The notes below the pieces were generated by a model. That model did not search any database. It was not told where the DNA came from and was given only the letters and a program-made list of their open reading frames with translations. Shown piece by piece: positions 1-9,918 of a DNA stretch of 64,000 nucleotides (position 1 is its first letter; each line of letters begins with the position of its first letter). The DNA comes from Armillaria gallica (lineage: Eukaryota > Basidiomycota > Agaricomycetes > Agaricales > Physalacriaceae): NCBI GenBank assembly GCA_037576215.1, contig JBANDB010000001.1, forward strand, positions 3,720,001 through 3,784,000, written 5' to 3'. Both the position numbers and the translations under genes were made by a program.

Positions 1-928
1 GTCACCTTCAAAGCAGACTCAAAAGCTGAATACAAAGTGTGGTCAGTGATCGAGGATTAAGCAGCTATTGAGTGCATGCTCATGAGCTACTCTGCTGCTA
101 GGGCAAGTGACGTCAACATCACTTAGCTCTTTGAGACTAATAAAAAGAGGAACAAGTGGCACTCTGCCTAGAGTGCTGGGCCAACTTGGATGAGGAATAC
201 CCGGCCAAAAAAGAAGTAAATTACTAAAAATCTGTTTGTAACAATCAATCTCCTGTAGTATAAGTAGAGTAGATTTTCATGTATTAAAAGTAAGCTACCT
301 ACCTCCCACGTAATGTAATAAAGTTTCAGTTTGGATCTGGACTTGTTGCGCTCTCTGGCCATTAGCAAATCAGTGGCAGTTAGGAGACCACCAATTGACT
401 CAGATATCCCTTCAAATGAGCATGCCTGGAACGGGATGATAAATTCTCTTCCTCTGGGCTTTGCTGCAGGAAAGCTAGAGGGGAGGGGAAAGAGTCAACA
501 AATATAATATGCACAGCTGCATAGTACATATAGAGCAAATCCACCCATTGTGGGATCAAGCTTATACTTCAATCCTTTGAATTCGAACATCTCACCCACA
601 GTCTGTACAAGAAAAACATTAGTTTGGGATCATAACAAGCCTACCTTGAATTTAGTCTTGAACACCTCAATGGCAAAGAGGTATGCCATCATCCAGCTTG
701 CGATACAAAAGCTTATATTGTGTGATTTGGGTACTGAATTCAAAAAAAATCACTGCTCAATTCCAAGAGCTTTATTGTTACCCTTGTAATTTTTGAAGTG
801 GATGGCAATGGTAAAGTCCATGTTGCCCCTACGGTAGACTCAAAGGTTTTCCAGTTTCAAGTACTAAAGGTACAAGATAAACCATGTGAACCCAAAGGAA
901 GAAAAATGAGCGACTCACAAATCCTAGG
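1..928. other. Unrecognised stretch, possible decayed coding sequence
   Basis: I recognise no gene here. On the plus strand one frame reads as weakly coding-like at about 1-150 and again at about 540-789 (79 codons ending TAA), but it is broken by several stops in between and no motif is recognisable. It may be a relic related to the broken genes that follow. No repeat ends or RNA genes were seen. Confidence 0.25.
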
Positions 929-1049
929 TCACAATATTCTCAGCACATGGGCCCAAGTGTGGATGGTCTGGTTGTCATATAAAATGGAAAAAGGATCTTG
1001 ACCAGGAGTGAGAAAAGTTAGAGAGAAGAGAAAAGGTGATGTACTCACA

Positions 1050-1970
1050 GAATGGTGTTGATTTTCACCAGCCTCATTGATTGGCTCTTCATCACCATAT
1101 TGATGATAAGCTGGATTTCCAGGTGTCTGAAAAACCATCTTTTTATCAAAATGGTGATCAAGCTTGAGATGAAAGATGACTAGACAATGGATGAGAAGGG
1201 TGGGCAGTTGAAAGAAGAACTGACTTACGACTTTGAACTTGATCCTTCAGTTTCTGGAAGAGGTTGTACTTGGTGAGCAGTTGGAGGCCACATTTCTTCT
1301 TGGTGACAGGATCTGTTGTGTATTGCAGAACCAAATGGAGGAAAAGATTCATGAAGCAGACAAGCATACAAGACTTGATGACTTTCTTTCCTTTGCCTCA
1401 GGGCATCATGGTATGTGCCTATGAACACAATGAGGAAGATCATATCTGATGAAAAGCAGATGACTTACAAGCCAGAACATGAACTTGGGACTGACAACAG
1501 CAACAATGGCTGGGTCCCAAGCATTTTCAGGAGGGATGTTAGGAAGGACATGGTAGACAAAATCCACCCAGCTATCCTCCATTTGCAAATGAGCATCCCT
1601 AGTGGATGGGTTTTCGGAGGAAGTAACATTCTTGTCAAACTCATCACACTTTTCCATCAGTGCTTTGAAGAGGTCATTCAAGTTGACATCCTTCCCATCA
1701 GCCATTTGGCACAGTGCTGTATCAGCTCAGATCTTGCAATGTTTGGTTGCAGCTTTGGCAGCTGCGGGGTTGAATGAGAGGTTGGGAACAGCAACAGGAA
1801 TGTTGTTGAGTGACAGGGGGATGTAGGGGGTATTGATGGCATCGGTATTCAAGTCAGGAGGGGGCAGAGGAGGCTGGTCATCATTGTCGGGTTGCGGAAT
1901 AAGTCTCTCCTGTACAAAATAACCAGGAGGTCCTTTGGCAGGGATGAAAGCAGGAGCTGGAGGGAGGTCC
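1050..1970 (-). pseudogene. Broken hypothetical gene with an intron, proline-rich N terminus
   Basis: I do not recognise the family. The likely start is the ATG at 1970 (complement), opening a proline-rich segment (MDLPPAPAFIPAKGPPG) that continues in one frame to about 1450. One in-frame TGA at 1727-1729 splits it; the text resumes in the same frame (MADGKDVNLNDLFKALMEKC), so this looks like a single nonsense change, probably CGA to TGA. A canonical intron follows: donor GTAAGT near 1469 and acceptor TCATAG near 1416, about 54 nt. Downstream exons to about 1050 can be read, but their frame is ambiguous. It runs opposite to the gene at 2.05-3.35 kb and the two 5' ends are close, so they could share a divergent promoter region; that is inference. 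Confidence 0.4.
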
Positions 1971-2053
1971 ATTATAGTGGAGAGCATATGGCCAAACGTG
2001 CAACTATTTAAGGTCACAAAAAAGGAAGCACTGTCAAAGACAAGTGATTATGC

Positions 2054-3350
2054 TTGAGGGCTGTCCACTTCATTCTTGCCATAGAACACTCACCTGGAAT
2101 CCAATTACACACTCAACTTGAGCACATTGAGGCATCACTTGCCGCTTTACCCCCCATCCCACCTGATGTGACTCCTAGAACAATTAAAAAGTGCAATGAT
2201 CTTTTGGAGCACATCAAAGGGAAGCTTGTTGGATGTGTGGAAACCGTGGGGCAGCACCGCAGGCGATGAGCTGGACCTGGAGCTGGACCTGGTGGACATG
2301 GCGCTGGTGGTGCTGGTCAAGATGGTGCTGAACAGCCATGCATGCTCACTGCTGAGGAGAAGCACATAAAGGCAATATTCACATGTTTTGACCAGCCAGC
2401 ACTGAAAGCAGCAGACTTTAAAGTGGCCTTGCTTTCATTTCCTGGAGTGGGGCATCAAGACCAGCGAGAGGAAGAAGCCTTCAAACACCTGGTCTGTGGA
2501 TATGAAGACCAAATGCAGCAATGGGTAAGCCTCTTTCTACCCCCGTAGCGAGAACAGCAGCTGATTGGGTAATAGAGAGATGAGATGGAATCTGTTGTAA
2601 TCACCCATAAACCATGGGATAGAGTGTGCGAGCAGGCTACTATGAATAACGTGATCAAAGATGTGCACAAGTGGCTGGAGGTGATAAACAATGTAAGGTG
2701 CCATGCTTGTGACCTGCTGATGTCTCTGACCTTTCAACAGTTCCTGGAGTTGCAGAGCAGCATAATGAGCAGTGAGTCTTTGCTTGAATACATCATCTGC
2801 ACCATTGAGATGTTCAAGTTTGTGTGGATCTGGGAAGAAGACACTGGTGAAGGCTCAAGGAAATGGAAAAGCGAGTTCATTGAGAAGCTATGCTGGAAGC
2901 AGCATCCAGAGCAATACAGCTGTTGGGAGAGAGTGACAGGCGAGACCAAGGAGAAGGAAGAAAAGGTTATCAAGGTGATCCTCACCAAGTTCCGGAAAGA
3001 CCACTCGTGCATGATGGCATTGAAGAAACTGTTACTCAAACTATACAAACACATATGTTTTCTTTTATTTGGTCACTTTCTAATCTCAACTGTTGCAGTT
3101 TGGTGCTGTAGTTTTGATGGACCGCACCTGGGACTGGAACAATAGTGGAGTACAACATAAATGAAGCATGTCATTTGATGGTCTCCTAGACCATGTCTGT
3201 GATGAGTTACCCAGGGTCAATGGTGTTGCATGGTCAGCACTCAAGTACAAGGCAGGTGCAAGCTCACTCAGCGATGTTATCACCATCTTTAGTGATGCCA
3301 AGGTTGCCCAGCACATTCAGGACTTTTTAGATGACTATCCACCAATTTGA
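2054..3350 (+). pseudogene. Broken three-exon hypothetical gene
   Basis: I do not recognise this family. Exon 1 runs in one frame from about 2054 to 2524, with an in-frame TGA at 2267-2269 followed by a Gly/Ala/Pro-rich linker. Intron 1 is canonical and 51 nt long (2525-2575, GTAAGC...TAATAG, phase 0). Exon 2 starts at 2576 and is mostly charged and helical, with Lys/Glu-rich stretches near 2930-3010. A second intron ends at TTGCAG (3098). Exon 3 (3099-3350) carries one more TGA before MSFDGLLDHVCDELPRVNG and ends at TAA/TGA near 3350. No ATG opens exon 1, so the true start is upstream or lost. Conserved codon structure across intron borders shows it was a real gene; the two TGA codons say it is now broken. 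Confidence 0.45.
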
Positions 3351-3691
3351 TATGACTAGTTTCATCCCATAATTTGCGATGAAATTATATGTAATGACCT
3401 TGCTGTGTTTCTATTTCCTTTCAGTACCACTGCTCAGTATGTAAAATATTAGATAGCTAATACAGCATTTAGATATATAACAGATAGGAAATAAGAAAAT
3501 GCTATGATAAATGGACAGTGCTAGAATGGGGTCATCCATCACCGAGGTGGGGTCAGGATCATTAGGTGGGCTGAGGGCAACGATAGCAGCATCCTAGCAG
3601 AAAATAGCTGGCTCAATCATCTCTGGCACCCTCAAAAACGGGGGTATGGAGATGGCAGACCCAGTTGGTGTGGCCGTGACAGATGGCGCGA
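3351..3691. other. Intergenic stretch before a repeat insertion
   Basis: No gene seen. The last 100 bases (about 3590-3690) resemble the degenerate modules that resume on the far side of the inserted repeat (5.57-6.56 kb), so this is the left flank of the same interrupted sequence. Confidence 0.3.
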
Positions 3692-5539
3692 TGATGAGCC
3701 TAGACTTCCGTGGCAACGGCAACACCCAAAACTCGGTGAGAGCTTAGGCAATTAATGTAGCAACACAGCAATCAAGGCAATGTGTTTGCGAGTGGTTCGG
3801 TGCACCTCCGTGCAGTCAATTCCTCAATAACACAAGATACACTGCGACTTTAAGTCAGCGAAGTAGTACTCTTGGTCAAGGAGTACTAGTAGACATTGGC
3901 TGTAAGCCGGGAAGGATCTCGATAAACGAGATGGGACAGAATCTGGTATGACTTGAATACCAAGAAACCACAATAGAAACTGCGAAAATGGTCTAGAGAC
4001 CACGAAAATGGGTCTAGAAATCGTAGGGATGCTTTAGAAATCGTAGCAATGTGCTAGAAATCGTTGCGATGGTCTAGAAATCATGGGGAAGGACTGGAAA
4101 ACGTAGCAATGTGATAGAAAACGTGTGGAAGGACTGGTAATCGTAGCAATGCTCTAGAAATCATAGCAATGCGCTAGAAATCGTAGGGATGAGCTAGAAA
4201 ATGTGGAGAGGGACTAGAAAATGTGGGGAGGGACTGGAAATCGTTGCGATGCTCTAGTAATCGTGGGGGAGGACGAGTAATCGTAGCAATGCTCTAGAAA
4301 TCATAGCAATGTGCTAGAAATCATTGCGATGCTCTAGAAATCGTGGCAATGGACTAGAAGACGTCAAAATAGCCTAGTAACATGGCTAGAGGGTGTACCT
4401 AATATTGTGAGTCGAAACAATAGCAATAAACATACGGAGACTGCAAGAAACTGGTAGAAATCATAGCAACTGAGGTGCTGAGTGGGATGCTGCAGCAATA
4501 AATGCACGGCAACTCCAAACAATGATAAAGATGAGGGTGATCCTATGGAGCTGAACTGGGCCTACATGGAGGCAATACTGAACTGTGCGATGAAAACGAT
4601 GGCGATGTAGAAGGTGAAAGTGATGAAACAATCCTATGTGGTGAAAGTGAAGCGATGTTGTGGCATTAAAAGACAAAAGCAAGTTATTGACACAAGATTT
4701 CATGTATTGGTGCAACCAACAACGTTTAAAGAGTAAAGCAAGCGGTGGGGAATAACTTGGAGTAACTGTAGCTGACTGGTAATGCCGTAGCCTCGTCAAC
4801 TGGGTAAGAACTAGCTCTAAAAATGCGGTTTCTACCTAGTTTTTATACTACAAGTACAATTTTATAAATAGAATATTCTTTGGAGCCTTAGTAAGGCTGT
4901 AAGTCCTTGGCTTTTGTAATAGCCATAGTAAACATATGGTATCTGTGGTTCTAAAGTAACAGCAAGTCCTCGACATTGCCGTGTATGGATGCGAACCGTG
5001 TGGTTTTATTGAGCGATGAGTGGATCATAAGGTGCTGTGTAGCTGCGGATTATTGAGCTGCAGTTGCCATGCTGAGGTGTATGCGTGGGGCAACGATAAT
5101 TCGAAGTCTTGGCACTGTAACAGCCTTAGTAAACGTGGTCTATAGTTGCCGTAGCTGTAATTATCGTAGCTGGAAGGGTACTTGCGTCAATCACGTCATT
5201 TCATTAAATGATTGATGGGCACATCAACTAGTGCTTCTGAGTGATATAGCAACCCCGTTTTAGGATGATTGTCAATCAAAGGTGCCTTGCCATGATGGGA
5301 TATGGTAATTGTGATGCGAGGCGAGCTGGGAAGGATAACGGAGTGCATGAGGAGTGGATGTCACGGTTTTAGGACTGGATCTGAATGTTTGTGGCTTATA
5401 CTGCGAAAATCTGTGGTATTATTGAGAGTTGGCAGTGTTATGGAGTGTATGAGGATTATAATGGCATTGTTTCGAAGGTATTGGGTGATGGATGGCTAAA
5501 TCTGTGAATTCTGAGTGTACAGAGCCTGGAGGCTCATCA
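3692..5539 (-). mobile_element. Solo-LTR-like repeat, family G-I, copy 1 (1,848 bp)
   Basis: The ends are a 10-bp inverted repeat, TGATGAGCCT at the left and AGGCTCATCA at the right, so the element begins TG and ends CA like an LTR. Four-base flanks are gcga (3688-3691) and gcaa (5540-5543), a target duplication with one G/A difference. No protein-coding capacity is recognisable; the 112-codon open frame on the minus strand is not conserved as a protein. A TATAAAAACTAGG motif on the minus strand (about 4834-4847) suggests transcription in that direction. It contains a long 20-bp minisatellite. The structure fits a solo LTR of a large-LTR retrotransposon; a non-autonomous DNA element is the alternative. 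Confidence 0.75.
3974..4374 (+). repeat. 20-bp minisatellite inside G-I copy 1, about 20 units
   Basis: About twenty tandem units of 20 bp with the core TAGAAATCGTAGCAATG followed by a variable three-base end. Units differ by point changes, often C/T and G/A. The same array has about 9 units in copy 2 (10337-10517) and about 8 in copy 3 (15460-15620). Confidence 0.85.
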
Positions 5540-6700
5540 GCAAGGATTTTTGTTGGGGTAACATTGCAGATGGCATCAGCAATGATGAGGGCACCTAGGG
5601 GGAAAACCAATGGTGTGATTGTCTACAACATCCTCGACAATGGAAGTGTAGCACCAATCCATGTGGCCATTAAGCATGGGTGGGAGGGTTGGCAGGACAT
5701 TGGGTGGACCATTAGCAACAAAGGTGGCATCTAAGGAGGAAATGTATGGTGCCTTCACCTCAAGCACCCTCAATAACAGGGGCATATTGAAGATGAGTCT
5801 GAAGCCATGGCTGAGCAGTGCTGTAACAATGTTGGTGGAGGGTTGGTGAGCTGGTCAATGTCAGGCGAGATTGAGGGCTTGCAGGCTGAGACAGACAGCA
5901 GCATTGTATCCAGCACCCAGCACCAGCACCATTGCCTTCAGCATCTTCAAAGATGGGCGAGAATGTTGGGCAGGGCATCAGCCACGATGACAGCATCTAG
6001 GGGTAGAAAACACAGCACCATCATCTCCAACAACCCTGAAAGTGGAAGTGACAAGATAACGGTACCAGTCAATGTAGTCACTATGCAAGGATGAGGGCAT
6101 TTTGACGGTGTTGGGTTGTGAGGGCAGGAATAATGGAGGCTGTCAGCGACAATGATGGTATCTAGGCCTCAAGAATGGAAGATGAGGCCATCCAAAGCCA
6201 TAGCTGGGTGATACCGTGATGATGTTGATGGGCCCAGTCAATGTCAGACAAGATTGAGCATTTGCAGGCAGTGGCATTGTCTCAATGGGGTGCATGAAAG
6301 ACGATGTCAAATGGGGGCATCAGTGAGGGTAATATTGGTGGGAAGGAATTGGGCAAGGAGCTGGTCTGCAGAGATAGCAACACTGCTAGTCAGGTGGCCA
6401 TTACATGAGATTGAAGGAATTTTTGATGAAGTCAGGTCAAGACCATTGGGCAGGGTGATGACAGCATCTAGAAGGAGACAAGATGGCACCATCGTCTTCA
6501 GCAACCCTAAAAGTGGGAGTGACATGCCAGTCAGCATGGCCATTATGTGAGAATGGGGTTGTGTTGTGGTGGTGAGTGAGAGAAAGAGATGTGGTAGGGT
6601 CTTGCTATCAAGACTACCAGATGAGTAGGATAAAAATGAAATGTATCTGTCCAAAGACGACATTAATGGTAGAAGAGCAATGGCGTGTGACATGGCAATG
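5540..6700. repeat. Degenerate repeated modules of unknown origin
   Basis: The stretch holds imperfect repeats. A module with TGACAGCATCTAG followed by an ACCATC...AACCCT...GTGGGAGTGACA pattern occurs near 5990-6095 and 6460-6555, and a diverged version near 5573-5690. A second motif, GTCAATGTCAG(G/A)C, followed by TTGCAGGC, occurs near 5859 and 6238. Spacing is about 380-480 bp. Reading frames on both strands are open for short distances, but I see no conserved protein. It could be a decayed tandem-repeat gene or satellite-like DNA. Confidence 0.4.
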
Positions 6701-6734
6701 ATGGTGGTACAATGTTGTCATCACCAGTAATATT

Positions 6735-6820
6735 GCTCTGGACATTCCACCAAAATTGACCCCTGGGGGATTGAACCCCTTATGGAAGGAGAGTTAGTGA
6801 CTTCAAGCCTCGGCTACAAT
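6735..6820 (-). other. tRNA-derived SINE-like head with A and B boxes
   Basis: On the minus strand there is a good RNA polymerase III A box (TAGCCGAGGCTTG, 6804-6816) and, 39 nt from it, a perfect B box (GGTTCAATCCC, 6767-6777). The spacing is slightly short for an intact tRNA and the acceptor stem is not convincing, so a tRNA-derived SINE or a tRNA relic is more likely than a working tRNA gene. No second copy was found in the window. Confidence 0.4.
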
Positions 6821-6840
6821 GCAAGTTTAGTGAGCTCACA

Positions 6841-7664
6841 GAGAAATTGAATAAGAGAGAAATTTTGGATACAAACTTCGGTTTACTTGAGATAAGAAAG
6901 AGATTCAGAAGCAGTGATGCTGTGCCCATCTTGAGAGGTTTACTTGGTTACATCTGAGAGAGAGCTCTGTTCCTTTTCTGGTTCAGTGTAAGAAAGAGAA
7001 GTTGTATTGTGCCAGCCTCTGTGTAGGTCTAGAAGTAGTTGCAAGGGAATTAGCCAGATTGAGCTGTTCTAGCAGTTGCATGGAGTGTGACAGGTGTGTG
7101 CAGTTGAACCTCGCAGCATTGTTATTAGGGCAAGCACACTATATGTGAGGACTTGTGGGGACGGTTTTGAGAATAATTGAGATTTGAGTGGGAGTGCTGA
7201 GGGCCTCCATTGTGACAAGTTTGGAAGTCAGGTTTAGCCACTAAGGGAAAGGCAGTGTCACATGCAGATTAGATCTTGCAGCAGGTCATACTTAGTGAGC
7301 TCACTGACCAGACTTGGTTGTTTTGTGGGTCTGTGTATCCATGTGTTTTGTCTTTTGAAATATCCTCTGCCTCGAGGGTTGCGTGGTTCACTGTGCTCTC
7401 TTGTAAAAAGCTCTGAAGAGATAGAGAATTTGAGACTAGCTTGATAATACTATGTTGTTGTGTGTATCGTTCTAGCAAGCTCACTGAGAGAATTTGAGAT
7501 ACTGTCAGCACACAAGTGAAATTAAAATCCTTGCTCCCCTCCGCACTTAAGGAGATTGTGTGTGTGTGTGTGTGTGTGTGTGTTTTGTGGGATTGAGTTA
7601 GGTTTTGTGTGTGTTCATGCTAGGCCATGCTCAGTTTGACGGGTGCCCATCACCAGCCTCGTCA
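6841..7664. other. Stretch without a recognised gene, left flank of chromovirus E0
   Basis: No gene or element ends recognised. GT-rich, with several GAGCTCAC(T/A)GA motifs (6832, 7300, 7480) that may belong to an old repeat. It ends in a TG microsatellite. Confidence 0.3.
7557..7583 (+). repeat. (TG)n microsatellite, about 13 units
   Basis: Uninterrupted TG dinucleotides at 7557-7583, just left of the truncated end of chromovirus E0. Confidence 0.9.
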
Positions 7665-8420
7665 CCAGTGGGGCTGTGGAGTCGGCCATACCACTAATGC
7701 TATGTGCAGAAGATTGGAGGGTATATTGTTGAGCTCCATCTTCAGCACATGCTCAAACAAAAGCAGCCATAGAGATGATAGATATCTTGGAGGTAACCAA
7801 CACAGAAAAGGAAGGGATGGTAAGGTAGGAATAAATGGGTTCATATGGCAGTGGAGTCTGTTGGGATCTCGGAGTTGGCTTGGAAGCCGGGGTTGGAATG
7901 GGATTAGAAGTTGGATGAGGAATGTCCATGTGGTTAGATGCAGTTGCATTGGATGCCGTGGAAGCACTTGCAGGGGAAGAAACACCTGGTAATGGTGAAC
8001 AGAAAGTGATACTGTGCTTTGCCCAGTCAATTAATGGATTGCAGTGGGAAAGCCAGTTGTATCCCAGAACAATGTTACAGAATAAATCTAGATGAGTGAC
8101 ATAGAAGTCGATAGAGATGATGTCTCTGGAAGAGAAATGGACTGGAAAGGTAATGGATTGAGAAATGTGAGATCTGGCAGAGCCATCAAAGAGCCGAAGT
8201 TGGACAGGAGGGATAGGTTTGGTAGGCAGGTTGTGATCCTCAATGTATTTGGAGTCAATGAAACAATGGCTAGAACTAGAGTCAACCAAGGCAAGAAGAT
8301 GAAGGATAGTAATGATTGGAGAGTCATCGGTCTCTATACCAGAGATGACTTCAGAGGAGAGTGATACAGTGAGTGAATGATTGGAAAGAGCAGTGGCGTT
8401 GAGGGTGACAACCTCCGATG
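7665..8420 (-). pseudogene. E0 protease region of pol
   Basis: Aspartic protease of a Ty3/gypsy element. The active-site block reads VDSSSSHCFID, where the family normally has DSG, so the third catalytic-loop residue is Ser in place of Gly. The domain continues through FDGSARSHIS and ends with IVLGYNWLSHCNPLIDW, the conserved C-terminal block. A proline-rich linker then leads towards RT and is cut at the truncation. An in-frame TGA sits in the linker at the same site as in E2. E0 keeps the protease segment that E2 has deleted. Confidence 0.7.
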
Positions 8421-8488
8421 TGCGATTACAGTCAATGCAACCCTGATCTCAAATGGAGGATACAGAGCTGCCCTCTAGTTTTCTGGCT

Positions 8489-9874
8489 CTAACAGAGCTG
8501 GATCCTCAGAGGCAGAGGCAGGTTCTTCCACTTCTGCTGCACAGCCTTGCATTTGTTGCAGTCCTTGGTCTTGTGCTTGCCTCTGCAGAACATACAGAGA
8601 TTGTTCTTCTGACAGCAGTCCTTTTCTTCTTGAGTAAGGCAGCTGTCTTTGCCCAGCTTATCAGCATAGGGCTTTGGGTTGGAAGCGGATCCCGAGGAAT
8701 TGGAATTGGAAGTCTTCAGAATCAATCTGGAAGTTAAAGAACTGGAGTTGAAATTGAAACCCTTGGATTTAGGGTTGTTGGAAGATGAACTGGAGGATTT
8801 GTTTTCCTAATTTTCACAGAATATCTGGGTCCTCTGAGTCTAATAGCGAGCATTGAGTTCTTGGGCTAGGAAACGCATGTTATGGAGATTGTTAGGCTTT
8901 CCATGGTGAGCCATATCATCCTTAATGCATGTGCAAAGTCCATGGTAGAAAGCATGGTGAAGGGAATTGTCACTGTAGCCAACTTGGGAGGCATATTGAT
9001 TGAACTGAACCATGTACTTCATGATTTGGTCTCCATCGTGCATATGGAGATGTTTGAGGGCATCCTCAGCATCTCCGATGGCATCAAAAGGACCAAAGTT
9101 GGTTTGAAGTTCATCAAGGAAGGTGGCGTAGGAGTATTGCCACACCAGTGGATTCTGTGGATTTGGGTGGAGAATGTCTGGTTCAAACCAGTTGAAGGCA
9201 GTGCCAGAGAGAAAGGAGATGGCATAGTTGACTTTGTTGGCATCTGCTGCAAATGCAGTGGGTCTGTTATTAAAGTTCAACTGGAGGGAGACAATGAAAG
9301 CCTTGAGTTTCCATGGGTTGGAGCCGTTGAAAGTATCAGGTTCTTTGACCTTGGTGCAGATGTTGTTAGGTTGAGGGTTGTTTAACAAAGTGGAAACCCC
9401 ATGCAACAGATTCATAAATTCTCACAAGAAGTCTTGCTCATTGGGAGGATTGATCTGTCGTCACCCTGGTTGTGTCAATTTGAAGGATGAGTAGGGGTAT
9501 CGGTTTCGCCTCTGGAGTCATTGGATCCTGTAGCATTCATTTGTTCCCCATTGGAGGTGGGTTGAGATGCTGGGTGTGTGGATCCAGATTCTCTCAGTAT
9601 CCATTGAATATGCCTGTCTTTTGGTAATGTAGAAGGTCGTCGGGTGGTGGAGTACCAAAGAGTTAGGAGAACTGTAGTTGTCAGATTAATAGGCAGTAAA
9701 ACTGGAGTGGCTGTAGGTTTCCCTATGAGATGGTTGCCCTCTAACAGAGGCTGATCTGAAAAGTTCCAGATTTTCCTTGGATGTGGATGCTGCTATATCT
9801 TCCATGGAAAAGATTGGTGTTTTTTGTTTCAGGCCTTTGCCTGTCTCTGGAGGGTAAGTGTATGTGGTTGTCAT
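8489..9874 (-). pseudogene. E0 gag
   Basis: Gag capsid-nucleocapsid protein, broken. The N-terminal piece (MTTTYTYPPETGKGLKQKTP, from 9874) is followed by an in-frame TGA shared with E2. The capsid part at 9415-8840 carries the Ty3/gypsy Gag core (KLKAFIVSLQLNFNNRPTAF; FLSGTAFNWFEPD). The C-terminal piece has a zinc-knuckle-like motif CMFCRGKHKTKDC (CX2CX3HX4C, one residue shorter than the usual CX2CX4HX4C). Same order and spacing as in E2. Frame breaks between the pieces show it cannot make a full Gag. Confidence 0.75.
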
Positions 9875-9918
9875 GATTTAGAGAAAAATTTGACTCAAGG
9901 GGTTGAGTTTGAATGTAC

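Noticed and set aside
4461..4799. 112-codon minus-strand frame, His/Leu-rich, with similar frames in repeat copies 2 and 3
   Set aside because: The frame is open by chance in a non-coding LTR-like repeat; frame length and end differ among copies and no start is conserved.
6735..6820. Working tRNA gene
   Set aside because: Box spacing is short and I could not form a convincing acceptor stem or anticodon arm.
7557..7583. TG repeat as a CRISPR-like or telomeric repeat
   Set aside because: It is a plain dinucleotide microsatellite; no spaced repeats or TTAGGG-type arrays were seen anywhere in the window.
8882..9385. 167-codon plus-strand frame
   Set aside because: Antisense shadow of E0 gag; the same shadow appears opposite E2 gag at 44537-45031.
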